A stretch of 64,000 nucleotides of DNA. It comes from an uncultured Clostridia bacterium. GTDB lineage: Bacteria > Bacillota > Clostridia > UBA1381. Shown piece by piece: positions 39,187-48,240 of this stretch. Location: the NCBI GenBank assembly GCA_934487205.1, contig CAKSRS010000002.1, forward strand, positions 31,258-95,257, read 5' to 3'. The notes below the pieces were generated by a model. The model saw only the letters and a program-made list of their open reading frames with translations. It made no database searches and was not told the origin of the DNA. The position numbers and the translations under genes were made by a program. How positions within the stretch are numbered: the stretch's first letter is position 1; the number at the start of each line of letters is the position of its first letter.

Positions 39187-41273
39187 AAGAACAGTCCTCC
39201 GATTTGATAGAATAATGCAGAAACCGTCCATGCTATTCCGAGCTGCAGCACTATGGCAAAAACGGTAAGCTTTGCCGAATTAAGTTCACGTTTCATTGTT
39301 GCAAGGCTTGCAATACATGGTATGTACAAAAGGCAAAACAACATCATTGAGTATGCGTTAAGAGCCGTAAATCCGCTCTTTACAAGCGTTTGGGAAAGCG
39401 CTGACATTCCCTCGGCAGATGAAATATTGCCAATCCCGTACAGCACAGCCATACTCGAAACAACAACCTCTTTCGCCGCTATACCTGAAATCAGCGCGAC
39501 GATAATCTGCCAATATCCCAATCCCGCAGCCGACATTACCGGCACCAAAAATCTGCCGATATTCGCGCCGAAACTTTGCGACATATCCGTTACACGTCCG
39601 GATATGCCGAAATTCAGAATAAACCAAAGGATTATAGACGCAAGAAAAATCGTTGTACCCGCCTTGGTGAGATAATCTTTAATCTTATCCCAAACATAAA
39701 TCGCAATCGTATGCGGATTAGGTGTTTTATATTCCGGCAATTCGATAAGCAAATCGTTTACGTTATGCTTTTTATCCGCCTTGGACATAACAAATGCAAG
39801 GAACAAAGCCATTCCAAACCCGATTAAATACATCGAATACGCCGCCCACATCGCATGTTTTGCAAAAAACATCTGCGACATCATAACATAAATCGGCAGA
39901 CGTGCGCTGCATGACATAAACGGCGTTATCAAAACGGTGCGGACTCTGTCATGATGATTTTCAAGCGCGCGCGACGCCATTACCGCCGGAACGGTGCAGC
40001 CGAATCCCAAAAGCATGGGGATAAACGCTCTGCCCGAAAGTCCGAGCCTGCCCATAATCCCGTCCATAACATACGCCACACGCGACATGTATCCGCTGTC
40101 CTCTAAAAAAGCCAATGCCAAAAACAATATGAATATATTCGGCAAAAACGTCAGTATTCCGCCCACTCCCGCGATTATTCCGTCAACAATAAGCGATTTA
40201 ACCGTTTCATGCACGGAAATTGCCGTCAAAAGCGACGTCACCCCCGCGGAAAAGCTTTCAAGCCAATTTTCAAAAAATCCTTTAAGCCAATCGCCTACGG
40301 TAAATGTCAGAAAGAATACCAGCGCCATTATTGCAAGGAAAATCGGAACGCCCCATATACGATGCGTCAAAACCGCATCAACTTTATCGGTAAAGGCGCT
40401 TTTTTCGTCCTTATTTACAAGCACCTCATCAATAATTTCCTGAATAAAATCATATTTTTCGCCGATTATCTGCGGCTCATAACTTTTATCCGCAATACCC
40501 GACAAATCGACCGGGTATTTTTCCATTATTTCCGCGTCTTGCTCCAAAAGCTTTATGGCATGCCAGCGGTAATTTTTCATCCCCGGATATTTTCGTTTTA
40601 GTATCGCCACAATATAATCAAGTTTTTCCTCAATTTCATCGGAGTAAACCATAACATACCGGTGGTGCTTTGAGTGCAGTTTTATGCTTGAGTTAAAGCT
40701 GCGCTCCGCCGCCTCCGCATCATCCGCCGATTCGTAGCGCGGCATCTCATGATGGTGGTGCTCCGTTAAATCATGCGGACGCCCCGCATGATGCTCCGCC
40801 GCATGCATCAGGATATCAAGCCCCGTGCGCTTGCGGGCGCTTACCGGAACAACCGGTATCCCGAGCATTTCCGGCAGACGGTGCATATCGATTTCCATTC
40901 CGCGCTCCTCTACAATATCCATCATGTTCAGCGCAAGCACAACCGGCTTGCCCAGCTCAATCAACTGCAGCGTAAGATACAGATTTCGCTCAAGACTCGA
41001 CGCGTCCGCCACGTCGATTATTACGTCCACATCTTCCCCCATGACATATTCGCGCGATAATTTTTCTTCCATAGTATACGATGTCAGCGAATATATCCCC
41101 GGCAAATCCACCAGCTTAAAGGTATTACCCTTATACTTCATATGTCCTTCAATTTTCTCTACAGTAACGCCCGGCCAGTTAGCAACCTTCAGATTTGCCC
41201 CTGTATATGCGTTAAAAAGCGTCGTCTTTCCGCAATTCGGATTGCCGATAAACGCTATGTTCAAATCTTTCAT
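39183..41273 (-). CDS. feoB: Ferrous iron transporter FeoB with histidine-rich cytoplasmic loop
   Basis: A 696-residue membrane protein; ATG 41273 is better spaced from GGAAGG than ATG 41276. The N-terminal G-domain has NIAFIGNPNCGKTTLFNAYT (G1), DLPGIYSL (G3) and NMMD (G4). The GDI-like region contains a His-rich stretch EHHAGRPHDLTEHHHHEMPR near residues 157-176 and SIKLHSKHHRY after it, not typical of all FeoB proteins. The transmembrane part has the gating motifs (GFGCTVPAVMASRAL, SCSARLPIY) and about ten helices. It imports Fe2+, driven or gated by GTP. feoA precedes it, overlapping by 3 bases. Confidence 0.96.
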   Translation of the reverse strand: MKDLNIAFIGNPNCGKTTLFNAYTGANLKVANWPGVTVEKIEGHMKYKGNTFKLVDLPGIYSLTSYTMEEKLSREYVMGEDVDVIIDVADASSLERNLYLTLQLIELGKPVVLALNMMDIVEERGMEIDMHRLPEMLGIPVVPVSARKRTGLDILMHAAEHHAGRPHDLTEHHHHEMPRYESADDAEAAERSFNSSIKLHSKHHRYVMVYSDEIEEKLDYIVAILKRKYPGMKNYRWHAIKLLEQDAEIMEKYPVDLSGIADKSYEPQIIGEKYDFIQEIIDEVLVNKDEKSAFTDKVDAVLTHRIWGVPIFLAIMALVFFLTFTVGDWLKGFFENWLESFSAGVTSLLTAISVHETVKSLIVDGIIAGVGGILTFLPNIFILFLALAFLEDSGYMSRVAYVMDGIMGRLGLSGRAFIPMLLGFGCTVPAVMASRALENHHDRVRTVLITPFMSCSARLPIYVMMSQMFFAKHAMWAAYSMYLIGFGMALFLAFVMSKADKKHNVNDLLIELPEYKTPNPHTIAIYVWDKIKDYLTKAGTTIFLASIILWFILNFGISGRVTDMSQSFGANIGRFLVPVMSAAGLGYWQIIVALISGIAAKEVVVSSMAVLYGIGNISSAEGMSALSQTLVKSGFTALNAYSMMLFCLLYIPCIASLATMKRELNSAKLTVFAIVLQLGIAWTVSALFYQIGGLFF

Positions 41274-41497
41274 CATTTACCTTCCTTCACAAAAATTCCG
41301 TCACAAAAACCGCGCCCCAATGCAAACCTTGTGCCGCGTATTTTTATAATCATCGGACCGCTGCGCTTTTTATTCAGCACGCAAATCGGAGTGCCGTGCG
41401 TCATACCGAGCATCTGAAGCCGGCGCGCTGTCTTTTCATTCAACTCTATACTGTCCGTAATATATGTATTTCCCTTAATTCCTTCCGATAATTTCAT
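41273..41497 (-). CDS. feoA: Ferrous iron transport protein FeoA
   Basis: A 74-residue SH3-like protein: MKLSEGIKGNTYITDSIELN, RRLQMLGMTHGTPICVLNKK, then PMIIKIRGTRFALGRGFCDG. ATG 41497 follows GGAAGGGAATGAAAGT; a longer frame to 41641 covers the promoter and is not coding. FeoA binds FeoB and is needed for iron uptake. It starts the feoA-feoB-dus operon. Its promoter has a consensus -35 and a weak -10, as expected for an activated or repressed (for example Fur-type) gene. Confidence 0.93.
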   Translation of the reverse strand: MKLSEGIKGNTYITDSIELNEKTARRLQMLGMTHGTPICVLNKKRSGPMIIKIRGTRFALGRGFCDGIFVKEGK

Positions 41498-41519
41498 ACT
41501 TTCATTCCCTTCCGTATAT

Positions 41520-41548
41520 ACTCTACCATTATTCCGATAAAATGTCAA
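41520..41548 (-). promoter_or_regulatory. Promoter of feoAB
   Basis: Minus-strand TTGACA at 41543-41548, a 17-base spacer and TAGAGT at 41520-41525 as -10. The region to 41626 shared with the divergent glgA promoter is AT-rich; I could not pick out a clear Fur box. Confidence 0.55.
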
Positions 41549-41626
41549 TGAAAAATTGTTTATATGATTATTAAAATTTATGTTTAATTTTGGTATAAAT
41601 GACAAATCATAAAATCGGCAATATAA

Positions 41627-41655
41627 TTGACAAAACCGCAAATTTGTTGTAATAT
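41627..41655 (+). promoter_or_regulatory. Promoter of the glgA operon
   Basis: TTGACA at 41627-41632, a 17-base spacer and TAATAT at 41650-41655. The transcript start would be about 20 bases before the glgA ATG. Confidence 0.7.
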
Positions 41656-41680
41656 ATAAGATAGGAAAGGTGGTATCGGT

Positions 41681-43405
41681 ATGAAAATTTTGTATGTCGC
41701 ATCAGAGGCCGCGCCCTTTGTCAAAACGGGCGGATTGGGTGATGTAGCCGGGTCGCTGCCCGTTACGCTGAAGGAAAAAGGCGCGGACTGCCGCGTAATT
41801 CTTCCGCTTTATCGCTGCATCGACCAAAAATACAGGGATATGATGACTTATATCAATCATATCTACATTGACGTCGGCTGGCGCAAGCAGTATTGCGGCG
41901 TGTTTTCTATGGAGTACAGAGGTACTACATACTATTTTGTAGACAATGAATATTATTTCGGCGGCGACAAGCCGTATGACTACATTCATCTTGACTGTGA
42001 AAAATTTATATTTTTCTCGAAGGCGGTTCTGTCGCTTTTGCCTACGCTGGACTTCCGTCCCGACGTAATCAACTGCAACGACTGGCAGACAGCGCCCGTT
42101 CCTGTCTTTTTGGATACGTTTTACGACAACCCCTTCTACCGTGGAATAAAAACTGTTATGACTATCCACAATCTGAAATTCCAGGGACGCTGGAATTTGG
42201 ATAAAATCAAGGACGCCATGGGTATCGGCAACTACTACTTTACCGATGATAAGCTTGAATATTACAAGGACGCAAACCTCTTAAAGGGCGGACTTGTATA
42301 TGCAAACAAAATTACAACCGTTTCGGAACGCTACGCACAGGAAATCACCACCCCCGACTACGGCGAGGGTCTTGACGGACTTTTATCCGCCCGCCGCGGC
42401 GATTTATGTGGCATAGTCAACGGAATTTCCGACGACTGGAATCCCGAAACCGACAAAATGATAAGCAAAAATTATTCTGCAAAGACTCTTGCCGACAAAA
42501 AAATAAACAAAACCGAACTGCAAAAGGAATTAAATCTGCCCGTCGATGAAAATAAATTCATGGTGGGAATTGTGTCGCGCCTGACCGACCAAAAGGGTTT
42601 TGACCTCATTGCATACGCAATGGAGCGCCTTTGCGAGGGCGGATATCAGGTGGTTGTTCTCGGCACGGGCGAGGAAAATTACGAGAATATGTTCCGCCAC
42701 TATGCGTGGAAATATCCCGACCGCGTTTCGGCGAACATCTACTTCTCAAACGAGCTGTCGCACAAGATTTATGCGGCATGCGACGCATTTTTGATGCCGT
42801 CGCGGTTTGAACCGTGCGGTCTTTCGCAGCTGATTTCCATGCGCTACGGCACTCTGCCAATCGTACGCGAGACGGGCGGCCTTGCCGACACCGTTGCGCC
42901 GTACAACGAATACACAGGCGAAGGAACGGGATTTTCCTTCTCTGCATATAATGCAGAGGATATGATGCATGTCGTCGACTACGCAATGCGCACTTTTTAC
43001 GACAACCGCGCAGCTTGGGATAAGCTGGTTCAAAGCGCCATGAGCAGGGATTTCTCCTGGGGCGTATCGGCGGACAAATATCTTGCATTATATGAAGAGA
43101 TAACCGGTATTCCGGCAAAAAAGCCGGCGGAAACACCTGCGGCAGCACCGAAAAGTGTACCGCGCCGCAAAAAGTCAGAAAATTTCGCCAAAAAAATCGC
43201 GCGCGACACCGCCGCGGCGGAAAGCACATGGGCGGCGGAAACTGCGTCCAAAGACGGGAAGGTTCTCTCCGAGCAGACCGACGCTCAGCGCGCCGAAAAG
43301 CTTGAACGAACAAAAGCGGAAATTGAAAAATCCGCGCCCAAACCCGCAAAAACGGCAAAAAAACCGGCAAAAAAATCACAAAAGAAACCGAAAAAAAATA
43401 AATAA
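41681..43405 (+). CDS. glgA: Glycogen synthase with basic C-terminal tail
   Basis: A 574-residue protein. Residues 1-475 are a normal GT5 glycogen synthase: MKILYVASEAAPFVKTGGLG with the KTGGL ADP-glucose motif, DVINCNDWQTAPVPVFL, MTIHNLKFQGRW, GIVNGISDDWNPETD, and the C-domain RFEPCGLSQLISMRYGTLPI with the catalytic E-x7-E. The last ~95 residues are an added tail rich in Ala, Lys and Pro (AKTAKKPAKKSQKKPKKNK at the very end), resembling histone H1-like tails and absent from standard GlgA (about 480 residues). The enzyme elongates alpha-1,4-glucan from ADP-glucose. glgP follows 21 bases later. ATG 41681 has GGAAAGGTGG upstream. Confidence 0.95.
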   Translation: MKILYVASEAAPFVKTGGLGDVAGSLPVTLKEKGADCRVILPLYRCIDQKYRDMMTYINHIYIDVGWRKQYCGVFSMEYRGTTYYFVDNEYYFGGDKPYDYIHLDCEKFIFFSKAVLSLLPTLDFRPDVINCNDWQTAPVPVFLDTFYDNPFYRGIKTVMTIHNLKFQGRWNLDKIKDAMGIGNYYFTDDKLEYYKDANLLKGGLVYANKITTVSERYAQEITTPDYGEGLDGLLSARRGDLCGIVNGISDDWNPETDKMISKNYSAKTLADKKINKTELQKELNLPVDENKFMVGIVSRLTDQKGFDLIAYAMERLCEGGYQVVVLGTGEENYENMFRHYAWKYPDRVSANIYFSNELSHKIYAACDAFLMPSRFEPCGLSQLISMRYGTLPIVRETGGLADTVAPYNEYTGEGTGFSFSAYNAEDMMHVVDYAMRTFYDNRAAWDKLVQSAMSRDFSWGVSADKYLALYEEITGIPAKKPAETPAAAPKSVPRRKKSENFAKKIARDTAAAESTWAAETASKDGKVLSEQTDAQRAEKLERTKAEIEKSAPKPAKTAKKPAKKSQKKPKKNK

Positions 43406-43426
43406 TGCGAAAGGAATTATTCGTAA

Positions 43427-45883
43427 ATGGAAAAAGTCAAATTAAATTCTAAAGAAACGGAATTAAGGAACGAGATTGAGGGAAAAATTGCCCGCCATTT
43501 CGGAAAAACCCTTGAGGACGCAACCCCGAAAATGGTGTACACCGCATGCGCACTGACCGCGCGCGACCAGATTATGGCGCGCTGGGCGGTTTCGCACAAG
43601 GAAGTTAAAAAGGAAAGCTCAAAAAAGCTTTACTATCTGTCATTCGAATTTTTGATGGGCAGACTGCTCGCCACAAACATACTTAACCTTATGCAGACAA
43701 AAACATATGTAAATGCGCTTAAATCCTTAGGTTATGAGCTATCCGACATAGTGGAGCTCGAAAACGACGCAGGTCTCGGCAACGGCGGTCTCGGACGTTT
43801 GGCGGCATGCTTTATGGACTCGCTCACAACAATGGATTTGCCCGCATACGGCTGTACAATCCGCTATGAATACGGACTTTTCCGCCAGAAAATCGTTGAC
43901 GGATACCAGACGGAACTCCCCGACACATGGCTGGAAAACGGCAACGCATGGGAAATCGCACGCCCCGAGGAATCGGTGACTGTAAGTTTCGGCGGCGAAA
44001 TCCACACCGACTGGAGCGACGGACATTTTTCCTTCCGCTGCGAAAATGCACGCACAATCATCGCTATGCCGTACGATGTGCCGCTTGTTGGTTATGATTC
44101 AAAAATCGTAAATAAGCTGCGCCTTTGGTCGGCAAAAGCGCCCGATGTTATGAACATGCAGGAGTTTAACAGCGGAAATTATATCCGCTCGACCGAGGAA
44201 AAGCAGCTCGCCGAGCTGATTTCCAAGGTGCTTTATCCCGAAGACAACCACACCGAGGGTAAAGAGCTGCGCTTAAAGCAGCAGTATTTCCTCGTTTCGG
44301 CAACGCTGCAGTGGATTTTGAAGGAATACGAAACCCGCTACGGCTATGATTGGCATAATCTGCCCGAAAAGGCGGTTATTCACATCAACGACACACACCC
44401 GACCCTCGCAATCCCCGAACTTATGCGCATTTTGCTTGACGAGAAGGGGCTCGGCTGGGACGAGGCGTGGGACATTACAAGAAGAACCTTCGCTTACACC
44501 AACCACACCGTAATGAGCGAAGCTCTCGAAAAATGGCCGCTTGACATGTTTAAGCGTATTCTGCCGCGTATTTCCATGATTGTTGAGGAAATCAACCGCA
44601 GACTTATGGAAAATCTGCAGATGGTTTACCCCGACGACTACGGCAAGCAGAAATGGATGGCGGTTATTTCGGATAATCAGGTATTTATGGCGAACCTGTG
44701 TCTTGCCACATGCTTTGCCGTAAACGGCGTTTCCAAGCTGCACACAAAAATTCTTACAAGCGATATTTTCGCTGACTATTACAGACTCGACAAATCGCGT
44801 TTCCATGCGATTACGAACGGAATTACCTTCCGCCGCTGGATTGCAAACTGCAACCCCGCGCTGACTGAATTGATTTCGACCAAAATCGGCAAGGACTGGA
44901 TTAAGGATTACACGCAGCTGGCACGCCTTAAAGACTTCGCAGACGACAAGGAGTTTCAGGAAAAATTCGCAAAAATCAAGCACGAAAACAAGGTTAAGCT
45001 TGCCGAATATATTAAAGTTCACAACGGCATAGACATCGACCCGAACTCGATTTTTGACGTTCAGGCAAAGCGTCTGCACGAATACAAGCGTCAGCTTTTG
45101 AACATTCTGCACATTCTTGCCGATTACAATATGCTCGTTGACAATCCAAACACCGAATATACGCCGAAAACCTACATCTTCGGCGCAAAGGCGGCGCCCG
45201 GATACAAGCGTGCAAAGCTTATCATCAAGCTGATAAATTCTGTCGGCAACATGATTAACAACGACCCGCGCATTGAGGGCAAAATCAAGGTAGTATTCCT
45301 CGAAAACTACGGCGTTTCCATTGCGGAAAAGCTTGTCGTTGCGGCGGACGTTTCGGAGCAGATTTCAACGGCGGGCAAGGAGGCATCGGGCACGGGCAAC
45401 ATGAAATTCATGTTAAACGGCGCGGTTACATGCGGAACTCTTGACGGCGCAAACGTGGAAATGCTCGAACAGGTCGGCGAGGACAACATCTACATCTTCG
45501 GACTCAAAGCGGACGAAGTTGCGGCAAGACTTAAATACAACAATTCCGACGAGGTAAAGACGATTTACTCGACGAACAGCGTTTTAAGACGTGCGCTTGA
45601 CCAGCTTATCTCGGGCGAGATTGAGCCGGAAAACACGCAAATCTTCCGCGACCTCTATCAAACCCTTCTGTTCGGTGATTACGGATATCCCGACACATAC
45701 ATGGTTCTGCGCGATTTCGAGGCATACTGCCTGACGCAGGACAGAATTTCAAAGGACTACAACAACAAGGCAAAATGGTGGCACATGGCTATTATGAACA
45801 CCGCGTCATGCGGATACTTCTCGTCCGACCGCACAATTGCCGATTACAACAAGGAAATCTGGCATCTTAAACCGATTAAATAA
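43427..45883 (+). CDS. glgP: Glycogen/maltodextrin phosphorylase
   Basis: An 818-residue full-length GT35 phosphorylase. Motifs include YYLSFEFLMGRLLATNILNL, NDAGLGNGGLGRLAACFMDS, VIHINDTHPTLAIPELMRIL, AITNGITFRRWI, VQAKRLHEYKRQLLNILHIL, and the pyridoxal-phosphate site EASGTGNMKFMLNGAVTCGT. It releases glucose-1-phosphate from alpha-1,4-glucans. ATG 43427 follows AAAGGAATTATTCGTAA. Together with glgA upstream and the GH13 enzyme downstream it forms a glycogen turnover operon; no glgC or glgB is in the window. Confidence 0.97.
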   Translation: MEKVKLNSKETELRNEIEGKIARHFGKTLEDATPKMVYTACALTARDQIMARWAVSHKEVKKESSKKLYYLSFEFLMGRLLATNILNLMQTKTYVNALKSLGYELSDIVELENDAGLGNGGLGRLAACFMDSLTTMDLPAYGCTIRYEYGLFRQKIVDGYQTELPDTWLENGNAWEIARPEESVTVSFGGEIHTDWSDGHFSFRCENARTIIAMPYDVPLVGYDSKIVNKLRLWSAKAPDVMNMQEFNSGNYIRSTEEKQLAELISKVLYPEDNHTEGKELRLKQQYFLVSATLQWILKEYETRYGYDWHNLPEKAVIHINDTHPTLAIPELMRILLDEKGLGWDEAWDITRRTFAYTNHTVMSEALEKWPLDMFKRILPRISMIVEEINRRLMENLQMVYPDDYGKQKWMAVISDNQVFMANLCLATCFAVNGVSKLHTKILTSDIFADYYRLDKSRFHAITNGITFRRWIANCNPALTELISTKIGKDWIKDYTQLARLKDFADDKEFQEKFAKIKHENKVKLAEYIKVHNGIDIDPNSIFDVQAKRLHEYKRQLLNILHILADYNMLVDNPNTEYTPKTYIFGAKAAPGYKRAKLIIKLINSVGNMINNDPRIEGKIKVVFLENYGVSIAEKLVVAADVSEQISTAGKEASGTGNMKFMLNGAVTCGTLDGANVEMLEQVGEDNIYIFGLKADEVAARLKYNNSDEVKTIYSTNSVLRRALDQLISGEIEPENTQIFRDLYQTLLFGDYGYPDTYMVLRDFEAYCLTQDRISKDYNNKAKWWHMAIMNTASCGYFSSDRTIADYNKEIWHLKPIK

Positions 45884-45890
45884 AAAAAAC

Positions 45891-45931
45891 AGGGGTTGCG
45901 GCAAAATCAATTTTTTGCCGCAGCTCCTTAC
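45891..45931 (+). terminator. Hairpin between glgP and the GH13 gene
   Basis: GGGGTTGCGGCAAAA pairs with TTTTTTGCCGCAGCTCC (with a G-T pair), starting about 8 bases after the glgP stop. The following bases CTTACATTTTGCGG are not a strong U-tract, so it may attenuate transcription or protect the upstream message rather than stop it fully. Confidence 0.55.
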
Positions 45932-45969
45932 ATTTTGCGGCTCTTTGCTGCGAAAAACGGAGGAAGTAT

Positions 45970-47865
45970 ATGAAAATCGAGCATAATTCAAGAGAACTGC
46001 TCTACCGCAAGCCGTTCGGCGCGGTTACATGCGGTACGACGGTGCGGCTGAGGCTTGCGCTCACCGATTTCGGCATACCGTCGCACATACGCGTTGTGTA
46101 TGAATCCGGCGACGTTTGCGAAACGGCGAACATGGCGTATGTTTTTGAAATTTCCGGCACTTATGTGTATGAGGCGTCGCTTAAGATGCCGCACACCGCG
46201 GGACTTTTCTTTTATTACTTCGATATCGGCACGCACGCGGGCAGGGTATTTTACGGCAATAACGCAAAATCCCTTGGCGGCGCAGGCGAAGTTTATGACG
46301 ACGCGCCGGACAAAAAATTTCAGATAACCGTCTACGACAAGGCGTATGAAACGCCCGAATGGTGGCGGACGGGCGTATGCTATCAGATATTCCCCGACCG
46401 CTTTGCGCGCGGGCAAAACGGCGGTTTTTTATCGGACAGAACCGATATTATCCGCCGCGAATGGGGCGACGAGCCGTTCTATAAAGCGGAGCAGTTCGGC
46501 GGGAAATACCTCGCCAACGATTTTTTCGGAGGCACTCTTGAAGGCATAAGCGAAAAACTTCCTTATTTAAAGGATTTGGGGATTTCATGCATATATTTAA
46601 ATCCGATTTTCAAGGCGTATTCGAACCACCGCTACGACACGGGCGATTACAAGGAAATTGACCCCATGCTCGGCGATGAGGACGCATTTAAAAAGCTGTG
46701 TAAGTCGGCGGAAAAACTGGGTATACGCATAATTTTGGACGGCGTATTCAACCACACCGGCAGCGACAGCCGATACTTCAACAAGTACGGAAATTATGAC
46801 AGCACGGGCGCGTATCAGTCGCAGCAATCGCCGTACTACGGCTGGTATCGGTTTAGCAAATTTCCCGACAAGTACGAAAGCTGGTGGGGAATCGACACCC
46901 TCCCGCAGGTTGAGGAGCATTGCGAGGATTTTCAAAACTACATTTTAAAAGACGACGACGCAGTTATAAAAAAATGGCTTAAAAACGGCGCGTCCGGTTG
47001 GCGGCTTGACGTCGTGGACGAACTTCCGGACTTTTTCGTGAAAATTCTGCGCCGCGAAGTCAAGGCGGAAAATCCCGACGCGGTTATAATCGGCGAGGTT
47101 TGGGAGGACGCGTCCAACAAGGTTGCATACGGCGAACAGCGGCAGTATTTCATGGGCGCGGAACTGGATTCCGTCATGAACTACCCCCTCCGCAATGCGC
47201 TTATTGATTTTGTATGCGGAAACATCGGCGCGGCGGAGTTTGACAGCTGCATTATGAGCCTTAAGGAAAACTATCCGCACCCGTCGTTTTACGCGGCGAT
47301 GAACTTTTTGTCAAGCCACGATGTTGAGCGCATTCTGACGGTAATGGGCGGCGAGAACAAAACCGTCAAAGACGAGCAATCGGGCGCGCGTATTCCGTGG
47401 GAACACAGGCAGACGGCGGTTGACAAGCTCAAATGCATAATCACGATGCAGATGCTGCTGCCCGGTGTGCCGACGATTTTCTACGGCGACGAGGCGGGCG
47501 TCGAAGGCTATGCCGACCCGTTCTGCCGCTCATGCTACCCATGGGGGCACGAGGACGCCGAAATACTTGAATACTACAAAAAAAACATAGCCTTGCGCAA
47601 TGAACACGACGAGTTCAAAATCGGCGAATTTGAAACCGTGTATAAAATCAACGGCGGTTACGGATTTGTGCGTACGACCAAAAACGGCGGATATGTTGTG
47701 CTTGTGAATACCGGCGGCGAAGACGTGTTCCGCCTGGACGCGGCGCGGTTCGGCATGTTCCGCCTTTGCGGCGTTTTCCACAACGAAAGCTATTCCTCCG
47801 ACGACGGAATTTACTATATAAAAATGGAACAATATTCCGTGAAGGTCTTTGAAAGCGTAAAATAG
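45970..47865 (+). CDS. GH13 alpha-amylase-family enzyme (neopullulanase/cyclomaltodextrinase-like)
   Basis: A 631-residue protein without signal peptide. An N-terminal beta-domain (~1-125, CBM34-like) precedes the (beta/alpha)8 domain: GVCYQIFPDRFARG, GISCIYLNPIFKAYSNHRYD, RIILDGVFNHTGSDSRYF (region I), GWRLDVVDELPDFF with the nucleophile Asp (region II), AVIIGEVWEDAS with the acid/base Glu (region III), and NFLSSHDVERI (region IV). The arrangement and the DRFxxG start fit cytoplasmic maltogenic amylase or neopullulanase types acting on glycogen-derived or imported maltodextrins. ATG 45970 follows CGGAGGAAGTAT. Confidence 0.92.
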   Translation: MKIEHNSRELLYRKPFGAVTCGTTVRLRLALTDFGIPSHIRVVYESGDVCETANMAYVFEISGTYVYEASLKMPHTAGLFFYYFDIGTHAGRVFYGNNAKSLGGAGEVYDDAPDKKFQITVYDKAYETPEWWRTGVCYQIFPDRFARGQNGGFLSDRTDIIRREWGDEPFYKAEQFGGKYLANDFFGGTLEGISEKLPYLKDLGISCIYLNPIFKAYSNHRYDTGDYKEIDPMLGDEDAFKKLCKSAEKLGIRIILDGVFNHTGSDSRYFNKYGNYDSTGAYQSQQSPYYGWYRFSKFPDKYESWWGIDTLPQVEEHCEDFQNYILKDDDAVIKKWLKNGASGWRLDVVDELPDFFVKILRREVKAENPDAVIIGEVWEDASNKVAYGEQRQYFMGAELDSVMNYPLRNALIDFVCGNIGAAEFDSCIMSLKENYPHPSFYAAMNFLSSHDVERILTVMGGENKTVKDEQSGARIPWEHRQTAVDKLKCIITMQMLLPGVPTIFYGDEAGVEGYADPFCRSCYPWGHEDAEILEYYKKNIALRNEHDEFKIGEFETVYKINGGYGFVRTTKNGGYVVLVNTGGEDVFRLDAARFGMFRLCGVFHNESYSSDDGIYYIKMEQYSVKVFESVK

Positions 47866-48148
47866 CGGCACATATCCGATAATTTTACCGACTGTTCAAA
47901 GCGGCGCTGTATGCGCCGCTCAGCGTGTCGATAAACTTATAGACACGCTGACAGACTTTGAAAAAGGAAGGTAAATCTGTTCGGCGTGTACTCGTCGGCG
48001 TACGATGGTACGTTAGAGTGCACGCCGGACGGAAACAAGCAATTACTTCCATACTATGAAAAAGCTTAAGAATATGGTTTGCTTGTGTTTGACCGACTTT
48101 TTCTACAGTCTGAGCGGCGCTGTATGCGCCGCTATTTTTTATTTCTGT
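47866..48148. repeat. Intergenic region with duplicated GC hairpins and one copy of the dispersed repeat
   Basis: AGCGGCGCTGTATGCGCCGCT occurs at about 47899-47919 and again at 48113-48133, where it is followed by ATTTTTTATTT and acts as a plus-strand terminator. CAGCGTGTC/GACACGCTG forms a further hairpin after the first copy. Between them, 47985-48060 holds GGCGTGTACTCGTCGGCGTA, CGATGGTACG and GAGTGCACGCCGGA, which can fold on itself and resembles the repeat at 28159-28383. No gene is visible. Confidence 0.65.
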
Positions 48149-48176
48149 CCTTATTTGGCTTTATTTTGTTTTATTA

Positions 48177-48205
48177 TTGACTTTTTTATAGCGTTGTGAT
48201 ATCAT
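48177..48205 (+). promoter_or_regulatory. Promoter of the GH106-like gene
   Basis: TTGACT at 48177-48182, a 17-base spacer and TATCAT at 48200-48205, about 35 bases before the start codon at 48241. Confidence 0.65.
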
Positions 48206-48240
48206 GATTATAACATTTTTTACAAAAAGGAGCGAAACAA

